Counted from the first letter of the stretch, positions 28,092 to 37,726 are shown. The stretch: 64,000 nucleotides of DNA from Phreatobacter oligotrophus (GCF_003046185.1 NZ_PZZL01000001.1:124001-188000), one strand, 5' to 3'. Numbers and translations are program-made. Notes: generated by a model not told the origin, from the sequence alone.

Positions 28092-29633
28092 ATGTACTGC
28101 GAGATCTTCGACACCGGGATCGACGAGAGGGCCCACGCCCCCGTGATCCGCCGTCTCTATGCCAGGTGGCAGGCGCTGCGGGCCGAAGGCCCTGCGGTGC
28201 CCTTCTCCTATTTCGCCCCCCAGACCATGGGCCCCGCGGCCGACGACATGATCGTCTTCCGCCCTCTGCCCGATGGCGACATGGTCTTCGCCCATTACGG
28301 CCGCGCCCTGGTCGAGCGGAACGGCGTCGACATGACCGGCCTGCCGCACTCCCATCTCAAGGAGCCGATCGGCGCCTTCTTCCGTGACTGCAACGCCCGG
28401 GTGGCTGCGAGCGGTCAGCCGCTCTTCACCCTCCATCGCGGCAAGAGCGCGGGGCCGGTGCACCTCTGGGAGCGCCTTGTCCTGCCCTGCCAGGACGAGA
28501 CCGGCGAGACGCTTCTCGTGGTCATCGCCTTGCCCCGCCTGTACCGGGATGACCTTCTGGCCTCCCTGCTCGATGCCTCCCTCGATGCGATCGTCGCTGT
28601 CCGCCTGATCCGCGACGAGCAGGGCCGCGTCACCGACGGCGAGTTCATCACCGCCAACCGGCTGGCCGCCGAATGGTCGGGGATCAGCGTCGAGGCCATG
28701 CTGCAGACGACGATCCTGAAGTTGCGCCCGGACCTCAAGGATGCCGGCCTCTGGGATGCCTATGTCCAGGCGGCCGAACTGCGCTCGCCGCTGCAGCTGA
28801 TCACGCCCTGGACCATCCTTGGTCGGCAGTGCTGGATGGAAGTCGCCTGCGTGCCCTTCGGCGACGGCTTCACCCTCACCGTCACGGACGTGACCGAGAA
28901 GAAGAAGGCCCTGGACCGCGAGCGGGAGGCGCAGGGCGAGCTCGCCCGCGCCAACGAGGCGCTGAAGGAGGAAATCCGCCGCCGGCAGGACCTCGAACTT
29001 GAGCTGAGCCGTCTCGCCACCCGCGACAGCCTCACCGGCGTCCTCAACCGCCGCGCGGTCACCGAGGGCCTCCAGCGCTCCATGGCCACCGCCGAGCGCT
29101 ATGGCCACCCGGTATCGGTGCTCGCCATGGACCTCGACCATTTCAAGCGCATCAACGACGAGCACGGCCATGCCGGTGGCGACGCCGTTCTGCGCCATGT
29201 CACCGACCTGCTGACCCATGGCCTGCGCGAGGACGTGGACCTTGTCGGCCGCCTCGGCGGCGAGGAATTCGTCATCGTGCTCCCGCATGTCGGGCTCACG
29301 GACGCCGCGGCTGTTGCCTGCCGGATGCGCGCGGTGATGGCCGAGACCGGCGTCATGCACGATGACCGGCCGATCGTCTTCAGCGGCTCCTTCGGCGTTG
29401 CCTGCTGGGATGGGCGCGAGACGATGGATCGCCTCCTCAGCCGCGCCGACACGGCCCTCTACCGGGCCAAGGCCGCCGGCCGGAACGCCGTCGCCGTCGA
29501 CGAGGGAGCCGGCGAGATCGTCGTTGCCGTGGCCCCGCCGCAGGCGCCGCTGCAGCCCTTGTCCGAGCCGTTCACGCCCTCCACCCGTCAGGGCACCGGT
29601 CCGCGCGGCTCGCGGTCAAAGGCGGGCAGCTAG
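28092..29633 (+). CDS. PAS-GGDEF diguanylate cyclase
   Basis: The 513-residue soluble protein makes cyclic di-GMP. Residues about 20-135 resemble a PAS_5-type domain ([24 protein letters not shown]). A second PAS-like domain lies at about 155-270, followed by a coiled linker (about 270-310) and a GGDEF domain ([12 protein letters not shown] to the end). The active-site signature is [11 protein letters not shown] (GGEEF, residues 389-393), an active form. The product-inhibition site normally reading RxxD reads EDVD, so feedback inhibition is probably lost. ATG 28092 has CGAGG upstream; an earlier ATG at 28053 has none. The 3' end overlaps miaA by 18 bases, tail to tail. Confidence 0.92.
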   Translation: MYCEIFDTGIDERAHAPVIRRLYARWQALRAEGPAVPFSYFAPQTMGPAADDMIVFRPLPDGDMVFAHYGRALVERNGVDMTGLPHSHLKEPIGAFFRDCNARVAASGQPLFTLHRGKSAGPVHLWERLVLPCQDETGETLLVVIALPRLYRDDLLASLLDASLDAIVAVRLIRDEQGRVTDGEFITANRLAAEWSGISVEAMLQTTILKLRPDLKDAGLWDAYVQAAELRSPLQLITPWTILGRQCWMEVACVPFGDGFTLTVTDVTEKKKALDREREAQGELARANEALKEEIRRRQDLELELSRLATRDSLTGVLNRRAVTEGLQRSMATAERYGHPVSVLAMDLDHFKRINDEHGHAGGDAVLRHVTDLLTHGLREDVDLVGRLGGEEFVIVLPHVGLTDAAAVACRMRAVMAETGVMHDDRPIVFSGSFGVACWDGRETMDRLLSRADTALYRAKAAGRNAVAVDEGAGEIVVAVAPPQAPLQPLSEPFTPSTRQGTGPRGSRSKAGS

Positions 29634-30578
29634 CGCCTTCGCCGCCGCAGCCGGCTCGAGGGCCGCGAAATCCGGCATCTGGTGCCGGAACCAGGTCTCC
29701 TGCCGCTTGGCATAGGCGCGCGTGTCCTTCTGGCCCCGCGCAATCGCCTCGTCGAGGCTGGCCTCGCCCCTGAGAAAGGCGATGAGCCCCGGGACCCCAT
29801 GGGCGCGCATCGCGGGGAGCGCGGGATCAAGGCCGCGCGCCGCGAGCCGCTTCACCTCGTCCAGCGCGCCCTGCTCCATCATCGCCACGAACCGCGCGTC
29901 GATGCGATGGCGCAGGCTGCTGCGCTCCACGCTCAGGAACACCGCCGCGACCTCGGCGCCGGCGAGGAACCCCGCCTCGCGGCCATCCTCCTGCCAGGCG
30001 GCCAGTGGCCGGCCTGTCGCCACCATGACCTCCAGCGCCCGGATGATCCGCTGCGGGTCGGACGGCCTGAGCTTCGCGGCGGTGCGCGGGTCGATGGCGG
30101 TGAGGCGGGCATGGAGCTCTGCGGCCGGAACACCCTCGGCCTCAGTGCGCACCCTGTCGCGGACCTCCGCCGGCACCTGCGGAATGGCCGAGAGGCCTTC
30201 CCGCAATGCCTTGAAGTAGAGCCCCGTCCCGCCGACGAGGATCGGCAGTGCCCTGTCCGCCTCGGCCCGGCCGATCTCCTCGGTCGACGCCGCAACCCAG
30301 CGCCCGACCGAGAAATTCTCCGCCGCATCCACCGTGCCGTAGAGCCGGTGGGGGGCGAGGGCCATGTCCTCCGCGCTCGGCCGCGCGGTGATGATGGAGA
30401 GGTCGCGATAGACCTGCATCGAATCGGCGTTGATCACCACGCCGCCGAACCGCCGCGCCAGGTCCAGCGCCAGGGCCGACTTGCCGCTCGCCGTCGGACC
30501 TGCGATGAGGACGGCCCTCGGCCTTGCCTGTCCAGCGGAACTCCTGACTTGACCCACGTCGCGACCCTCATCGCCCAT
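29616..30578 (-). CDS. miaA: tRNA dimethylallyltransferase
   Basis: The enzyme of about 320 residues adds the isopentenyl group to A37 of tRNAs reading U-codons. The P-loop [72 protein letters not shown] and the C-terminal RQETWFRHQ are all present. The start is ATG 30578 or GTG 30557, the latter with GAGGG seven bases upstream. Either one overlaps, head to head, the probable start of serB. Confidence 0.96.
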   Translation of the reverse strand: MGDEGRDVGQVRSSAGQARPRAVLIAGPTASGKSALALDLARRFGGVVINADSMQVYRDLSIITARPSAEDMALAPHRLYGTVDAAENFSVGRWVAASTEEIGRAEADRALPILVGGTGLYFKALREGLSAIPQVPAEVRDRVRTEAEGVPAAELHARLTAIDPRTAAKLRPSDPQRIIRALEVMVATGRPLAAWQEDGREAGFLAGAEVAAVFLSVERSSLRHRIDARFVAMMEQGALDEVKRLAARGLDPALPAMRAHGVPGLIAFLRGEASLDEAIARGQKDTRAYAKRQETWFRHQMPDFAALEPAAAAKALAARL

Positions 30579-31445
30579 CCGCAGCGGCCCTGCCTGACTG
30601 AGGAGGCCATCGCCACCGCGTCAGCGCGCCTGCCGGGGGCAGGAGCGCCGGTGACGCTCGATGCCGGCATCGCCGCCGACATTCCTTTCGCACCCGCCGC
30701 GGGCGCCGACAACCGCGCCATCGCCGATGACCTGCGCGCCGCGCTGGCGGGCATGGCCCTCGACGTCGCCGTCCAGCCGGCGGCGGGGCGCCGCAAGAAG
30801 CTGTTCCTCGCCGACATGGACTCCACCATGATCGGCCAGGAATGCATCGACGAGCTCGCGGATCTCGTGGGCTTGAAGGAGCATGTCGCGGCCATCACCG
30901 AGCGCGCCATGCGCGGCGAGATCGCCTTCGAGCCGGCGCTGCGCGAGCGCGTGGCCCTGCTGAAGGGCCTCGCCGCCGATGTGGTCGAGGATGTCATCCG
31001 CGAGCGCATCACGCTCACCTCCGGCGGCCGCGAGCTGGTCGCCACCATGAAGGCGGCAGGCGGCTATGCCGCGCTGGTCTCCGGCGGCTTCACGCTGTTC
31101 ACCGCACGCATCGGCGCGATGATCGGCTTCGACGAGAACCGCGCCAATCTCCTCGAGGTGGCCGAGGGCCGCTTCGCTGGAACCGTTCGCGAGCCGATCC
31201 TCGGCCGCGAGGCCAAGCGTGAGACCCTCATCGAGCTGCGCGCGCGCTTCGGCCTGTCAGCGCACGAGACCATGGCGGTAGGCGACGGCGCCAATGATCT
31301 CGCCATGCTCGGCGAGGCGGGGGCCGGCGTTGCCTTCCACGCCAAGCCCAAGGTGGCCGAGGCCGCCGCCTTCCGCGTCGACCACGGCGACCTGACGGCG
31401 CTGCTCTACATGCAGGGTTATCGCCGGGCCGAGTTCGCGGGCTGA
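30549..31445 (+). CDS. serB: Phosphoserine phosphatase
   Basis: The 298-residue HAD phosphatase ends the phosphorylated serine pathway. The N-terminal part begins [10 protein letters not shown], typical of SerB and weakly ACT-like. The HAD core has [19 protein letters not shown] (nucleophile Asp in DMDST), [15 protein letters not shown] (motif II Ser), and [24 protein letters not shown] (motifs III/IV). The start is most likely TTG at 30549, since no ATG or GTG fits the family N-terminus. This places its first codons inside the 5' end of miaA on the other strand. Confidence 0.92.
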   Translation: MTHVATLIAHPQRPCLTEEAIATASARLPGAGAPVTLDAGIAADIPFAPAAGADNRAIADDLRAALAGMALDVAVQPAAGRRKKLFLADMDSTMIGQECIDELADLVGLKEHVAAITERAMRGEIAFEPALRERVALLKGLAADVVEDVIRERITLTSGGRELVATMKAAGGYAALVSGGFTLFTARIGAMIGFDENRANLLEVAEGRFAGTVREPILGREAKRETLIELRARFGLSAHETMAVGDGANDLAMLGEAGAGVAFHAKPKVAEAAAFRVDHGDLTALLYMQGYRRAEFAG

Positions 31446-31446
31446 G

Positions 31447-31472
31447 AAAAGGGCGGGCATTGAGGCCCGCCC
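31447..31472 (-). terminator. Second copy of a duplicated terminator after the DegP-type gene
   Basis: An 8-bp G+C stem (31451-31458 with 31465-31472, 6-base loop) is followed on the minus strand by TTTT, which runs into the serB stop region. Confidence 0.75.
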
Positions 31473-31491
31473 GTCCAGACCATCAGCGCCG

Positions 31492-31516
31492 AAAGGGCGG
31501 GCGTTGAGGCCCGCCC
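31492..31516 (-). terminator. First copy of a duplicated terminator after the DegP-type gene
   Basis: The same 8-bp stem (31495-31502 with 31509-31516) is followed on the minus strand by TTT. It is nearly identical to the copy 44 bases further on and lies 11 bases from the protease stop codon. Confidence 0.75.
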
Positions 31517-31526
31517 GTCCCAAACG

Positions 31527-33068
31527 TCAGCGAAGAGTCAGCGCCACGAAGCGCCGGTCGCCCTGGGCATTCGCCACCAGGAACAGCGCGGAGCTGCGGC
31601 CCTCGCGGCGCAGATCCTCGATGCGGCGGGTCACGTCGGCGGGCGACACGACCGGCTCGTTCTGCACCTCGAGGATGACGTTGCCCGGCTCGATCGACCG
31701 CTCGGCGGCGCGCGAGTTCGGATCGACCTGCGTCACCACCACGCCGCGCACGTCCTCGCGCAGGCTGAAGCGCTGGCGAAGCTCCTGGGTCAGGCCGGAG
31801 AGCTGCAGGCCGAGGGCGGAGACGGTCGGGTTCTGCGGCCGCGGCGGCTGGCCGCGCGGCTGGTCGCCGGTCGAGGCCTGCTGGATATTGCCCTCGCGGC
31901 GGCCGAGCGTGACGGTGAGCTGCTCTTCCTTGCCGGCGCGCACGACCGTGACCGGCACGGCCTTGCCGACCGCCGTCTCGGAGACGATGCGCGGCAGTTC
32001 GCGGGAATTGCGCACCTCGCGGCCGTCGAAGCGGACGATGACATCGCCCGTCTTGATGCCGGCCGGGCCGGCCGGACCGTTCGGCTCGACGCCGGCGATG
32101 AGCGCGCCACGGCGGCCACCGAGGCTCAGGCTCTCGGCGATCTCGTCGGTGACCTCCTGGATGCGGACGCCGAGCCAGCCGCGGCGGGTCTCGCCGAACT
32201 CGCGCAGCTGCGCCACCACGGGACGGGCGGTGTTGGCCGGCACCGCGAAAGCGATGCCGATATTGCCGCCGGACTGCGAGAAGATCGCCGTGTTGATGCC
32301 GATGACGTCACCGGCCATGTTGAACAGCGGGCCGCCGGAATTGCCGCGGTTAATGGCGGCGTCCGTCTGGATGTAGTTGTCGAAGGGACCCGACTGGATG
32401 TCGCGGTTCTTCGCCGAGACGATGCCGGCGGTCACCGTGCCGCCGAGGCCGAGCGGGTTGCCGATGGCCATGACCGGCTCGCCGATGCGAATGCGGTCGG
32501 AATCGGCGAAATTCACCGCCTTCAGCGGCCGGGTCGGCTGGACGCGCAGCACCGCGATGTCGGTCTCGCGGTCGCGGCCCACCAGTTCAGCCTTCAGTCG
32601 CGTGCCGTCGTTGAAGATGACGGTTATCTCGTCGGCATTGTCGATGACGTGGTTGTTGGTGATGACGATGCCGCTCGCGTCGACCACGAAGCCCGAGCCG
32701 AGCGACGACTGGCGACGCTGGGGCTGCTGCTGCTGCTGACCGTTCGGGCCGCCCGGCGGGTTCTCGCCGCGGCGACGGAAGAACTCCTCGAAGAGCTCGT
32801 CAAACGGCGCGCCCGGGCCTGGCTGCTGGGGCTGGCCGGGACGGCGTCCCTGCGGCGGCTGGCCGGGGCGCTGCCCCGGGGCGGTGTCGACGCGCGAGGA
32901 GGTCGAGATGTTCACCACCGCGTCCATCACCCGTTCGGCGAGGTCGGACAGGTCGATGGCCTGCCGGGCGGTGGCGGGAGTGGCGGCGGGCGGCGACAGG
33001 GCGAGGCCGGCACCGAGGGACAGGGCAAGGCTGGCGGCGGCAAGGCCGCTGCCGAGGCGGGCGATCAT
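31527..33068 (-). CDS. DegP/HtrA-type periplasmic serine protease
   Basis: The protein of about 513 residues has a signal peptide (MIARLGSGLAAASLALSLGAGLALS), an N-terminal helix, and a disordered Gln/Pro/Gly/Arg-rich loop (about residues 64-120, including a QQQQQ run). The trypsin-like domain has the triad His140 (TNNHVID), Asp170 (TDIAVLR) and Ser244 (RGNSGGP), and two PDZ domains follow (GWLGVRIQEV..., SALGLQLSGLTQEL...). It is a quality-control protease and chaperone of the envelope. ATG 33068 has AGGA eight bases upstream; an in-frame ATG at 33140, also with a ribosome site, adds 24 residues whose codons look non-coding. Confidence 0.92.
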   Translation of the reverse strand: MIARLGSGLAAASLALSLGAGLALSPPAATPATARQAIDLSDLAERVMDAVVNISTSSRVDTAPGQRPGQPPQGRRPGQPQQPGPGAPFDELFEEFFRRRGENPPGGPNGQQQQQPQRRQSSLGSGFVVDASGIVITNNHVIDNADEITVIFNDGTRLKAELVGRDRETDIAVLRVQPTRPLKAVNFADSDRIRIGEPVMAIGNPLGLGGTVTAGIVSAKNRDIQSGPFDNYIQTDAAINRGNSGGPLFNMAGDVIGINTAIFSQSGGNIGIAFAVPANTARPVVAQLREFGETRRGWLGVRIQEVTDEIAESLSLGGRRGALIAGVEPNGPAGPAGIKTGDVIVRFDGREVRNSRELPRIVSETAVGKAVPVTVVRAGKEEQLTVTLGRREGNIQQASTGDQPRGQPPRPQNPTVSALGLQLSGLTQELRQRFSLREDVRGVVVTQVDPNSRAAERSIEPGNVILEVQNEPVVSPADVTRRIEDLRREGRSSALFLVANAQGDRRFVALTLR

Positions 33069-33283
33069 CGGGGATGTCCTGCGACGGGAAAGGGACGGGG
33101 AGGGCGGCGCGGCCGGGCGATCAGGGGATACGACTGTCATGGCGGGCTCCCTGTCGTGCCGTGAGGCGAGCCCCTTGTCTGGAGCCCGCCTGTTTCGGCG
33201 GCGTTGCGTCGAAACCAATGAACCACGAAATGGGGCGACATGGCGACCGCGGAAAGTCCGCCATCGTCGCAGGCAGCGCCTGT

Positions 33284-33682
33284 TCACACCGGTTTGAAGG
33301 CCTCATCCACCGGCACCTGCAGCGCGATGGCCAGGCGGTTGGTCTCGGATGCCATGGCGACGATCGAGACGAGCTCCATGAACTGCGCCTCGCTCATGCC
33401 TTTCGACCGCGCCGCGGCGCTGTGCGAGCGGATGCAGTACTCGCAGGAATTGGCCATCGAGACGGCCACATAGATCAGCTCCTTGGTGAGCGGATCGAGC
33501 GTGCCCGGTCCCATGACCTGCTTGAGGCTCTCCCAGGTGCGCCTGAGCGCCGGCGGATCGTTCGCCAGCGCGCGCCAGAAATTGTTGATGAAGTCGGTCT
33601 TCCGGGTGGCCCGGATGTCGGCGAAGACGGCCGCTGCCTCCGGTGACAGGTCGGCATCGGCCAGCAGCCGCACGGTGGACAT
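33284..33682 (-). CDS. Carboxymuconolactone decarboxylase / AhpD-like protein
   Basis: The 132-residue all-helical protein has the CMD motif SMANSCEYCIRSHSAAARSKG (CxxC plus His three residues on) that gives AhpD-type proteins peroxidase activity. The rest (DFINNFWRALANDPPALRRTW, KELIYVAVS, AQFMELVSIVAMASETNRLA) fits the family. A role against peroxides is more likely than aromatic-acid decarboxylation, since no protocatechuate genes are adjacent. It lies ten bases after the M20 peptidase gene on the same strand. Confidence 0.88.
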   Translation of the reverse strand: MSTVRLLADADLSPEAAAVFADIRATRKTDFINNFWRALANDPPALRRTWESLKQVMGPGTLDPLTKELIYVAVSMANSCEYCIRSHSAAARSKGMSEAQFMELVSIVAMASETNRLAIALQVPVDEAFKPV

Positions 33683-33692
33683 CAGGGCCTCC

Positions 33693-34823
33693 TCACGCCG
33701 CGATCTCTTCGATCAGGCCGCCGAGGATCGTGCCGCGCGGCAGGATCGAGCGGATGTCGCAGAACTCTTCCTTGGTGTGGATGCCGCCGCCCCAGACGCC
33801 GAGGCCATCGAGCGTCGGCACGCCCATTGCGCCGGTGAAATTGCCGTCCGAGCCGCCGCCCGACTGCATGTGGTCGATCGGATAGCCGTGCCGGTCGGCA
33901 ATGGCCTTGGCCTTGGCATAGAGCGCCATGGTGCCCGGTCCCGCCGTGAAGAGCGGGCGCACCGGCCCGGCCTCGATGGTGATCTTGGTGTTGGGGAAGG
34001 GCGGGCGCAGGGTCCGCAGCCGCACATCGATGTCGGCGACGTCCTCGGGCGTCGCGGCGACGCAGAGCACCTCCGCCGAGCAGAGCACCGGCACGACGTT
34101 GACCCAGGTGCCGGCATTCACCCGGCCGACCGCGAAGGTCTGGCCGCGCTCGTAGTCGGACCAGTCCTCGATGGTCTCGATGATCCGCGCCATGGCGCGG
34201 ATGGAGCTGACGCCGCGGCTGATGGCGGCGCCCGCATGGGAGGGCCTGCCGTGCACGTGGATCATGTAGCGCACCACGGCGTGGCGGCCGGAGGTGACGA
34301 AATGGTCGCGGCCGGGCTCCGGCACCAGCACATGGGCGTGCTTGGCCGCCTCGGCCTCGATGACCGGGCGCGAGGACGGCGAGCCGACCTCCTCGTCGGG
34401 GATCAGCACGACGGTGACGGTACGCCGCAGGCGCCCGCCGTTCTGGCGGATCAGCTTGCCCAGCATGTGCAGGGCGAGCACCGTGCCGCCCTTCATGTCG
34501 GTGACGCCCGGCCCGTAGAGCCGGTCGCCCTCGCGGCGGATGGGAAGGGGACCGGCCAGCGTGCCGACGGCATGGACCGTGTCCACATGAGCGAGGATGA
34601 GCAGGCCCGGCCCAGGCTCGGCGCCGGCAAGGCGGCCGATGACGATGTCGCCGAAGCCCTGCTTGCCGGGAATGCGCTCGATGTCGAAGCCGAGGATGCC
34701 GAGATCGCGGGCGCCCTCGTCCATCATCAGGTTGACGGCCGCCGCGTCATAGGTCGGGCTCTCGATCGAGACCCAGCGGATGATGTCGGATACGACCTGG
34801 TCGACGTCGGGTGTGACGGGCAT
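33693..34823 (-). CDS. M20 family metallopeptidase (glutamate carboxypeptidase-like)
   Basis: The 376-residue di-zinc hydrolase has all metal and catalytic residues of the family. LAHVDTVHAVG gives His79 and Asp81, GVTDMKGG gives the bridging Asp109, PDEEVGSPS gives the catalytic Glu144 and metal Glu145, VPEPGR gives Glu169, and GGGIHTKEEF gives the last His. A dimerisation domain lies between (VRYMIHVHGRPSHAGAAI). No signal peptide, so it acts in the cytoplasm on a peptide or N-acyl amino acid; the substrate is not known. Confidence 0.92.
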   Translation of the reverse strand: MPVTPDVDQVVSDIIRWVSIESPTYDAAAVNLMMDEGARDLGILGFDIERIPGKQGFGDIVIGRLAGAEPGPGLLILAHVDTVHAVGTLAGPLPIRREGDRLYGPGVTDMKGGTVLALHMLGKLIRQNGGRLRRTVTVVLIPDEEVGSPSSRPVIEAEAAKHAHVLVPEPGRDHFVTSGRHAVVRYMIHVHGRPSHAGAAISRGVSSIRAMARIIETIEDWSDYERGQTFAVGRVNAGTWVNVVPVLCSAEVLCVAATPEDVADIDVRLRTLRPPFPNTKITIEAGPVRPLFTAGPGTMALYAKAKAIADRHGYPIDHMQSGGGSDGNFTGAMGVPTLDGLGVWGGGIHTKEEFCDIRSILPRGTILGGLIEEIAA

Positions 34824-34878
34824 GCCTGGCTCCTGCGGGATCGGGTGCAGGGCAGGCTAGCAGGCGGGCGCGTGCCGT

Positions 34879-36069
34879 CTACGGGCGTTGCGGCTCACGA
34901 GCTATGATGCCGAAATTCGGGCCGCCGAAGCGCTGTTCGATCTGCTTGATGCGGTCTTCATGGTCGCGCCAGTTGAACTGGCTGGTGGAGCGCTGGCCCG
35001 GCGGCGGCGCCGCGGGACCCGGCGCGACCGTCACGCCGCGCGCCAGCGGCGAGCCGATGGCGGTGAGATGGACGACGGCCCGGCGGCAATATTCCTGCGA
35101 CAGCGGGCTCGTCTGCGTCTCGTCCCAGCCGGCGCGATACTTCATCAGCGCCTGGCAGAGCTGGCCGCCCGAGCGCTCCCAGGCACCGGCGAGATAGGTC
35201 ATGCCGAGGCGAACATTGGTTTCGGGCTCGAACAGGTCCTGCATGGTCCCCGTGAAACCGAACTGGCGCGCGACGGCGGGGCGCACCTGCATGAGGCCGA
35301 TCTCGTCGATCAGGCCGACGGCATGCGGGTCATAGGCGCTCTCGACCGTCACGACGGCATCGGCGAGGTCGATCGGCACCCGCAACTCGGTGGCAAGCCG
35401 CCGGACCAGCTCGAAATGGGCGGCGCGGCCGACGGGATAGCGCTTGTCGGAATAGGCGCGGCCCTCGAAGCGCCGGTGCGGCGCCTCGGCAAAGGGGGCT
35501 TCGAGCTGCGGAGGGTTGGCGGCAGCGACCGAGGCCTCCGCCTCAACCGGTGCGGGCGGCGCGGCGGCAGGCGCAGTCGGAGCGGGCGTCCGGCTCGGCG
35601 GCAGCGGCGCATTGATGATGGCGGGGTGGCCCTCGGGCAGGGCCGGCGCGCGGCTGCGGGCCGCCTCGGTCTCGCGGAAGACGTCGTCGAAGCGGGACGG
35701 GGCGGTGGCCGCCGCGGCGGGCGGCGCAGCCACAGGCGGAGATGCCGGAGCAGCGGTAGCCGGCGGGGGGCTCGGCATGGGCGGGCTCGCCACCGGCGGG
35801 CTTGCGACCGAAGGGGGCGGGACGGGGGTCGGCGGCGTGGTGGCGAGTTCAGGCGCGGGCGTATCCCCGGCCTCCGCCTCGTCCGGCCGTGGTTCAGGCA
35901 ACGGCGCGACCCGGGGCGCGCGGACCACCGGCGCAGCGGGGCGGGCCGGTCGCGCGGCAGGCGGCTGCGCGACGCCCGGCGGCGTCAGGTCGAGCTGGGC
36001 CGTGGCGATGGGCGCCGCCAGCGCGACCATAAGGACGGACAAGGGGATCGGCCGAAGTCCACGGTGCAT
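34879..36069 (-). CDS. Exported lytic transglycosylase with long Pro/Ala linker
   Basis: The 396-residue protein has a signal peptide (IPLSVLMVALAAPIATAQ), then about 170 residues of Pro/Ala-rich, repeat-like linker (runs of PPSVASPPVASPPMPSPP), and an SLT domain at about 215-330. The domain shows LADAVVTVESAYDPHAVG (catalytic Glu), EIGLMQVRPAVARQFG, NVRLGMTYLAGAW and LMKYRAGWDE. The linker would let the catalytic domain reach through the periplasm. The C-terminal NWRDHEDRIKQIEQRFGG is charged and probably helical. Confidence 0.9.
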   Translation of the reverse strand: MHRGLRPIPLSVLMVALAAPIATAQLDLTPPGVAQPPAARPARPAAPVVRAPRVAPLPEPRPDEAEAGDTPAPELATTPPTPVPPPSVASPPVASPPMPSPPPATAAPASPPVAAPPAAAATAPSRFDDVFRETEAARSRAPALPEGHPAIINAPLPPSRTPAPTAPAAAPPAPVEAEASVAAANPPQLEAPFAEAPHRRFEGRAYSDKRYPVGRAAHFELVRRLATELRVPIDLADAVVTVESAYDPHAVGLIDEIGLMQVRPAVARQFGFTGTMQDLFEPETNVRLGMTYLAGAWERSGGQLCQALMKYRAGWDETQTSPLSQEYCRRAVVHLTAIGSPLARGVTVAPGPAAPPPGQRSTSQFNWRDHEDRIKQIEQRFGGPNFGIIAREPQRP

Positions 36070-36122
36070 GACCGCAGTCTAGAACAAGGCGGCGCCTCCT
36101 TGCCACCCGCCTTCGCCGTGGA

Positions 36123-36581
36123 TCAGTCGCGCATCCGGTCGAGCGTCGCACGGATATGGGCAAGCGGGGCCAGCGATTCGGCGAAGGCAGCCTCGCCCGT
36201 GGCCGCGAGAACGCCGGAAAGGACCGGCGCGAGGCGGGCGATGCAATCGGCGTGCATGGCCCGCCCGGCCTCGGTGATCGTCACCTTGCGGCCGCGACCG
36301 TCGCTGTCGTCTGGGACGATGGCGACGAGGCCCTTCGGCTCCATGCGCTGCAGCGTCGAGGTCATAGTGGCCTTGGTCACCTGGAAGGCGCGGGCAAGGT
36401 CCGAGGGCCGCTTCGGCCCCCCGAGCCGGACGAAATGATTGAGCACGGTGAACTGCGCGAGGGTCATGCCGTCGGGCATGACCCTCTCGAAGGCATTGCC
36501 GGCGAGCTGGGCGATGATGCCGATCTCGTTGAAGACGCGGAACACCAGGTCGGTCGGCGCTGGGGTGGGGTCGGCTGTCAT
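36123..36581 (-). CDS. MarR family transcriptional regulator
   Basis: The 152-residue winged-helix regulator has the MarR layout: an N-terminal dimerisation helix (LVFRVFNEIGIIAQLAGNAFE), TLAQFTVLNHFVRLGG, and the recognition helix region KRPSDLARAFQVTKATMTSTLQRMEPKGLV. The wing is DDSDGRGRKVTITEAGRAM and a C-terminal helix follows. Its start overlaps the stop of the nitroreductase-like gene by four bases (ATGA), so the pair is one operon. Three copies of a palindrome at the operon promoter are its obvious candidate operators. Confidence 0.92.
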   Translation of the reverse strand: MTADPTPAPTDLVFRVFNEIGIIAQLAGNAFERVMPDGMTLAQFTVLNHFVRLGGPKRPSDLARAFQVTKATMTSTLQRMEPKGLVAIVPDDSDGRGRKVTITEAGRAMHADCIARLAPVLSGVLAATGEAAFAESLAPLAHIRATLDRMRD

Positions 36582-37726
36582 GCGGTCCGGATTCGGGTCG
36601 AGGCGGGCCAGCGGGGCGTCTGCGGCACCGCCGGACCGTAGCCCAACCGCGCCAGCATGTGCAGCCGCCGCGGCGCGCCGGTGCCGAGCAGCGCGTCGAG
36701 GCGGGCGCGGGGCCCGTCCATTTCGGGGAATTCCTGCAGCGCCTGGCTGACCGGATGCAGGCAAAGACCGAGCGCGGCGACGGTGAGGTTCGCCCGCAGA
36801 TAGGCCCGTCCCGCGGCGAAGGTCCCCACGCGGCTCTCATCCGACGCGACCACGGTGAGGTAGGCTGGCGCTGCGGCCAGCATGGTGCGGTACATGTCGG
36901 CGCCCTGGCGGGAGGCGGAGGAGGCGGGATCGGCGAGCTGTTCGCGTGACAGCTGGCCGATCAGCGACAGTCCTTCGAGGAAGGGCCCGCCAAGCGAGAT
37001 GCCGTCGGGATTGGCCTCGATCTCGCGTCGGCCGATCCGCATCAGGTTGACGCTCTCCATGTGGGTGCGCTTGGTCGCGGCCTCGATCTGCCAGGCCGAC
37101 CAGGTGAGGTCCCGCACCATGCCGACCCTGCCGGGATCGGTCACCGCCGCGACCCGGATCGTATCGGTCGAGAGTATCTCCAGAGCCGCGATGCCCGTGG
37201 CCGGCACCGGGCGGGCCATGTCGAAGGGCCGCTTGGTCGAACGCCGCTGCGGGATCTGCTGAAAGAGCGGGTCGGCGGCCAGCCCCGCCTCGCGAACGAG
37301 GCGCCAATGCGCGATCGGCCGCTGGTCGAGACGCGGGCCCGGCTCGCCCGCCGGGAAGGCCTCGACCTCCAGCCGGTAGCCGATCGCCGTGGCGGCGATG
37401 GCGGCCATCTCGGTGAAACAGGCGAGGCCGATCAGGATCTGCCGGTCATGGGGATCGGTCTGGGGCAGGCGGCGGTCGAGATCGCACCACAGGGTCATGG
37501 TCAGCGGGCCGGTCAGCTCGACGATCCAGGGCTGGCGATTGTGCGGATTGGGCGCGAGAACCGCGTGGTTCAGCACGAAGCGGCGGGGATCCGGTTGCGC
37601 CGCCGCGGCTTCCGCCCAGGGGGCGAGCGCAGCCGTGGGCGTGCGGGTCAGGGCGAAGGCGGTGACGCCGGTGGCGGCGACGAGGCCGGTCGCGCCGGCG
37701 GAGATGAGGAAATGACGGCGGTTCAT
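36578..37726 (-). CDS. Tat-exported nitroreductase-like (Acg-family) protein
   Basis: The 382-residue protein begins MNRRHFLISAGATGLVAATGVTAFAL, a twin-arginine-type signal. The nitroreductase-like fold follows (AVLAPNPHNRQPWIVELTG, QILIGLACFTEMAAIAATAIGY, RSTKRPFDMARPVP). A later segment is TVVASDESRVGTFAAGRAYLRANLTVAALGLCLHPVSQALQEF. These are the features of FMN-binding Acg/Rv2032-type proteins. The function is uncertain: flavin storage and reduction of nitro or quinone compounds have been proposed for relatives. ATG 37726 has GGAG eight bases upstream. It is first gene of an operon with marR. Confidence 0.82.
   Translation of the reverse strand: MNRRHFLISAGATGLVAATGVTAFALTRTPTAALAPWAEAAAAQPDPRRFVLNHAVLAPNPHNRQPWIVELTGPLTMTLWCDLDRRLPQTDPHDRQILIGLACFTEMAAIAATAIGYRLEVEAFPAGEPGPRLDQRPIAHWRLVREAGLAADPLFQQIPQRRSTKRPFDMARPVPATGIAALEILSTDTIRVAAVTDPGRVGMVRDLTWSAWQIEAATKRTHMESVNLMRIGRREIEANPDGISLGGPFLEGLSLIGQLSREQLADPASSASRQGADMYRTMLAAAPAYLTVVASDESRVGTFAAGRAYLRANLTVAALGLCLHPVSQALQEFPEMDGPRARLDALLGTGAPRRLHMLARLGYGPAVPQTPRWPASTRIRTA

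Noticed and set aside
33069-33140. Longer N-terminus for the DegP-type protease starting at ATG 33140
   Set aside because: A ribosome site is present, but the extra 24 codons use codons rare in this genome and would push the signal peptide far from the start; ATG 33068 has an equally good site.
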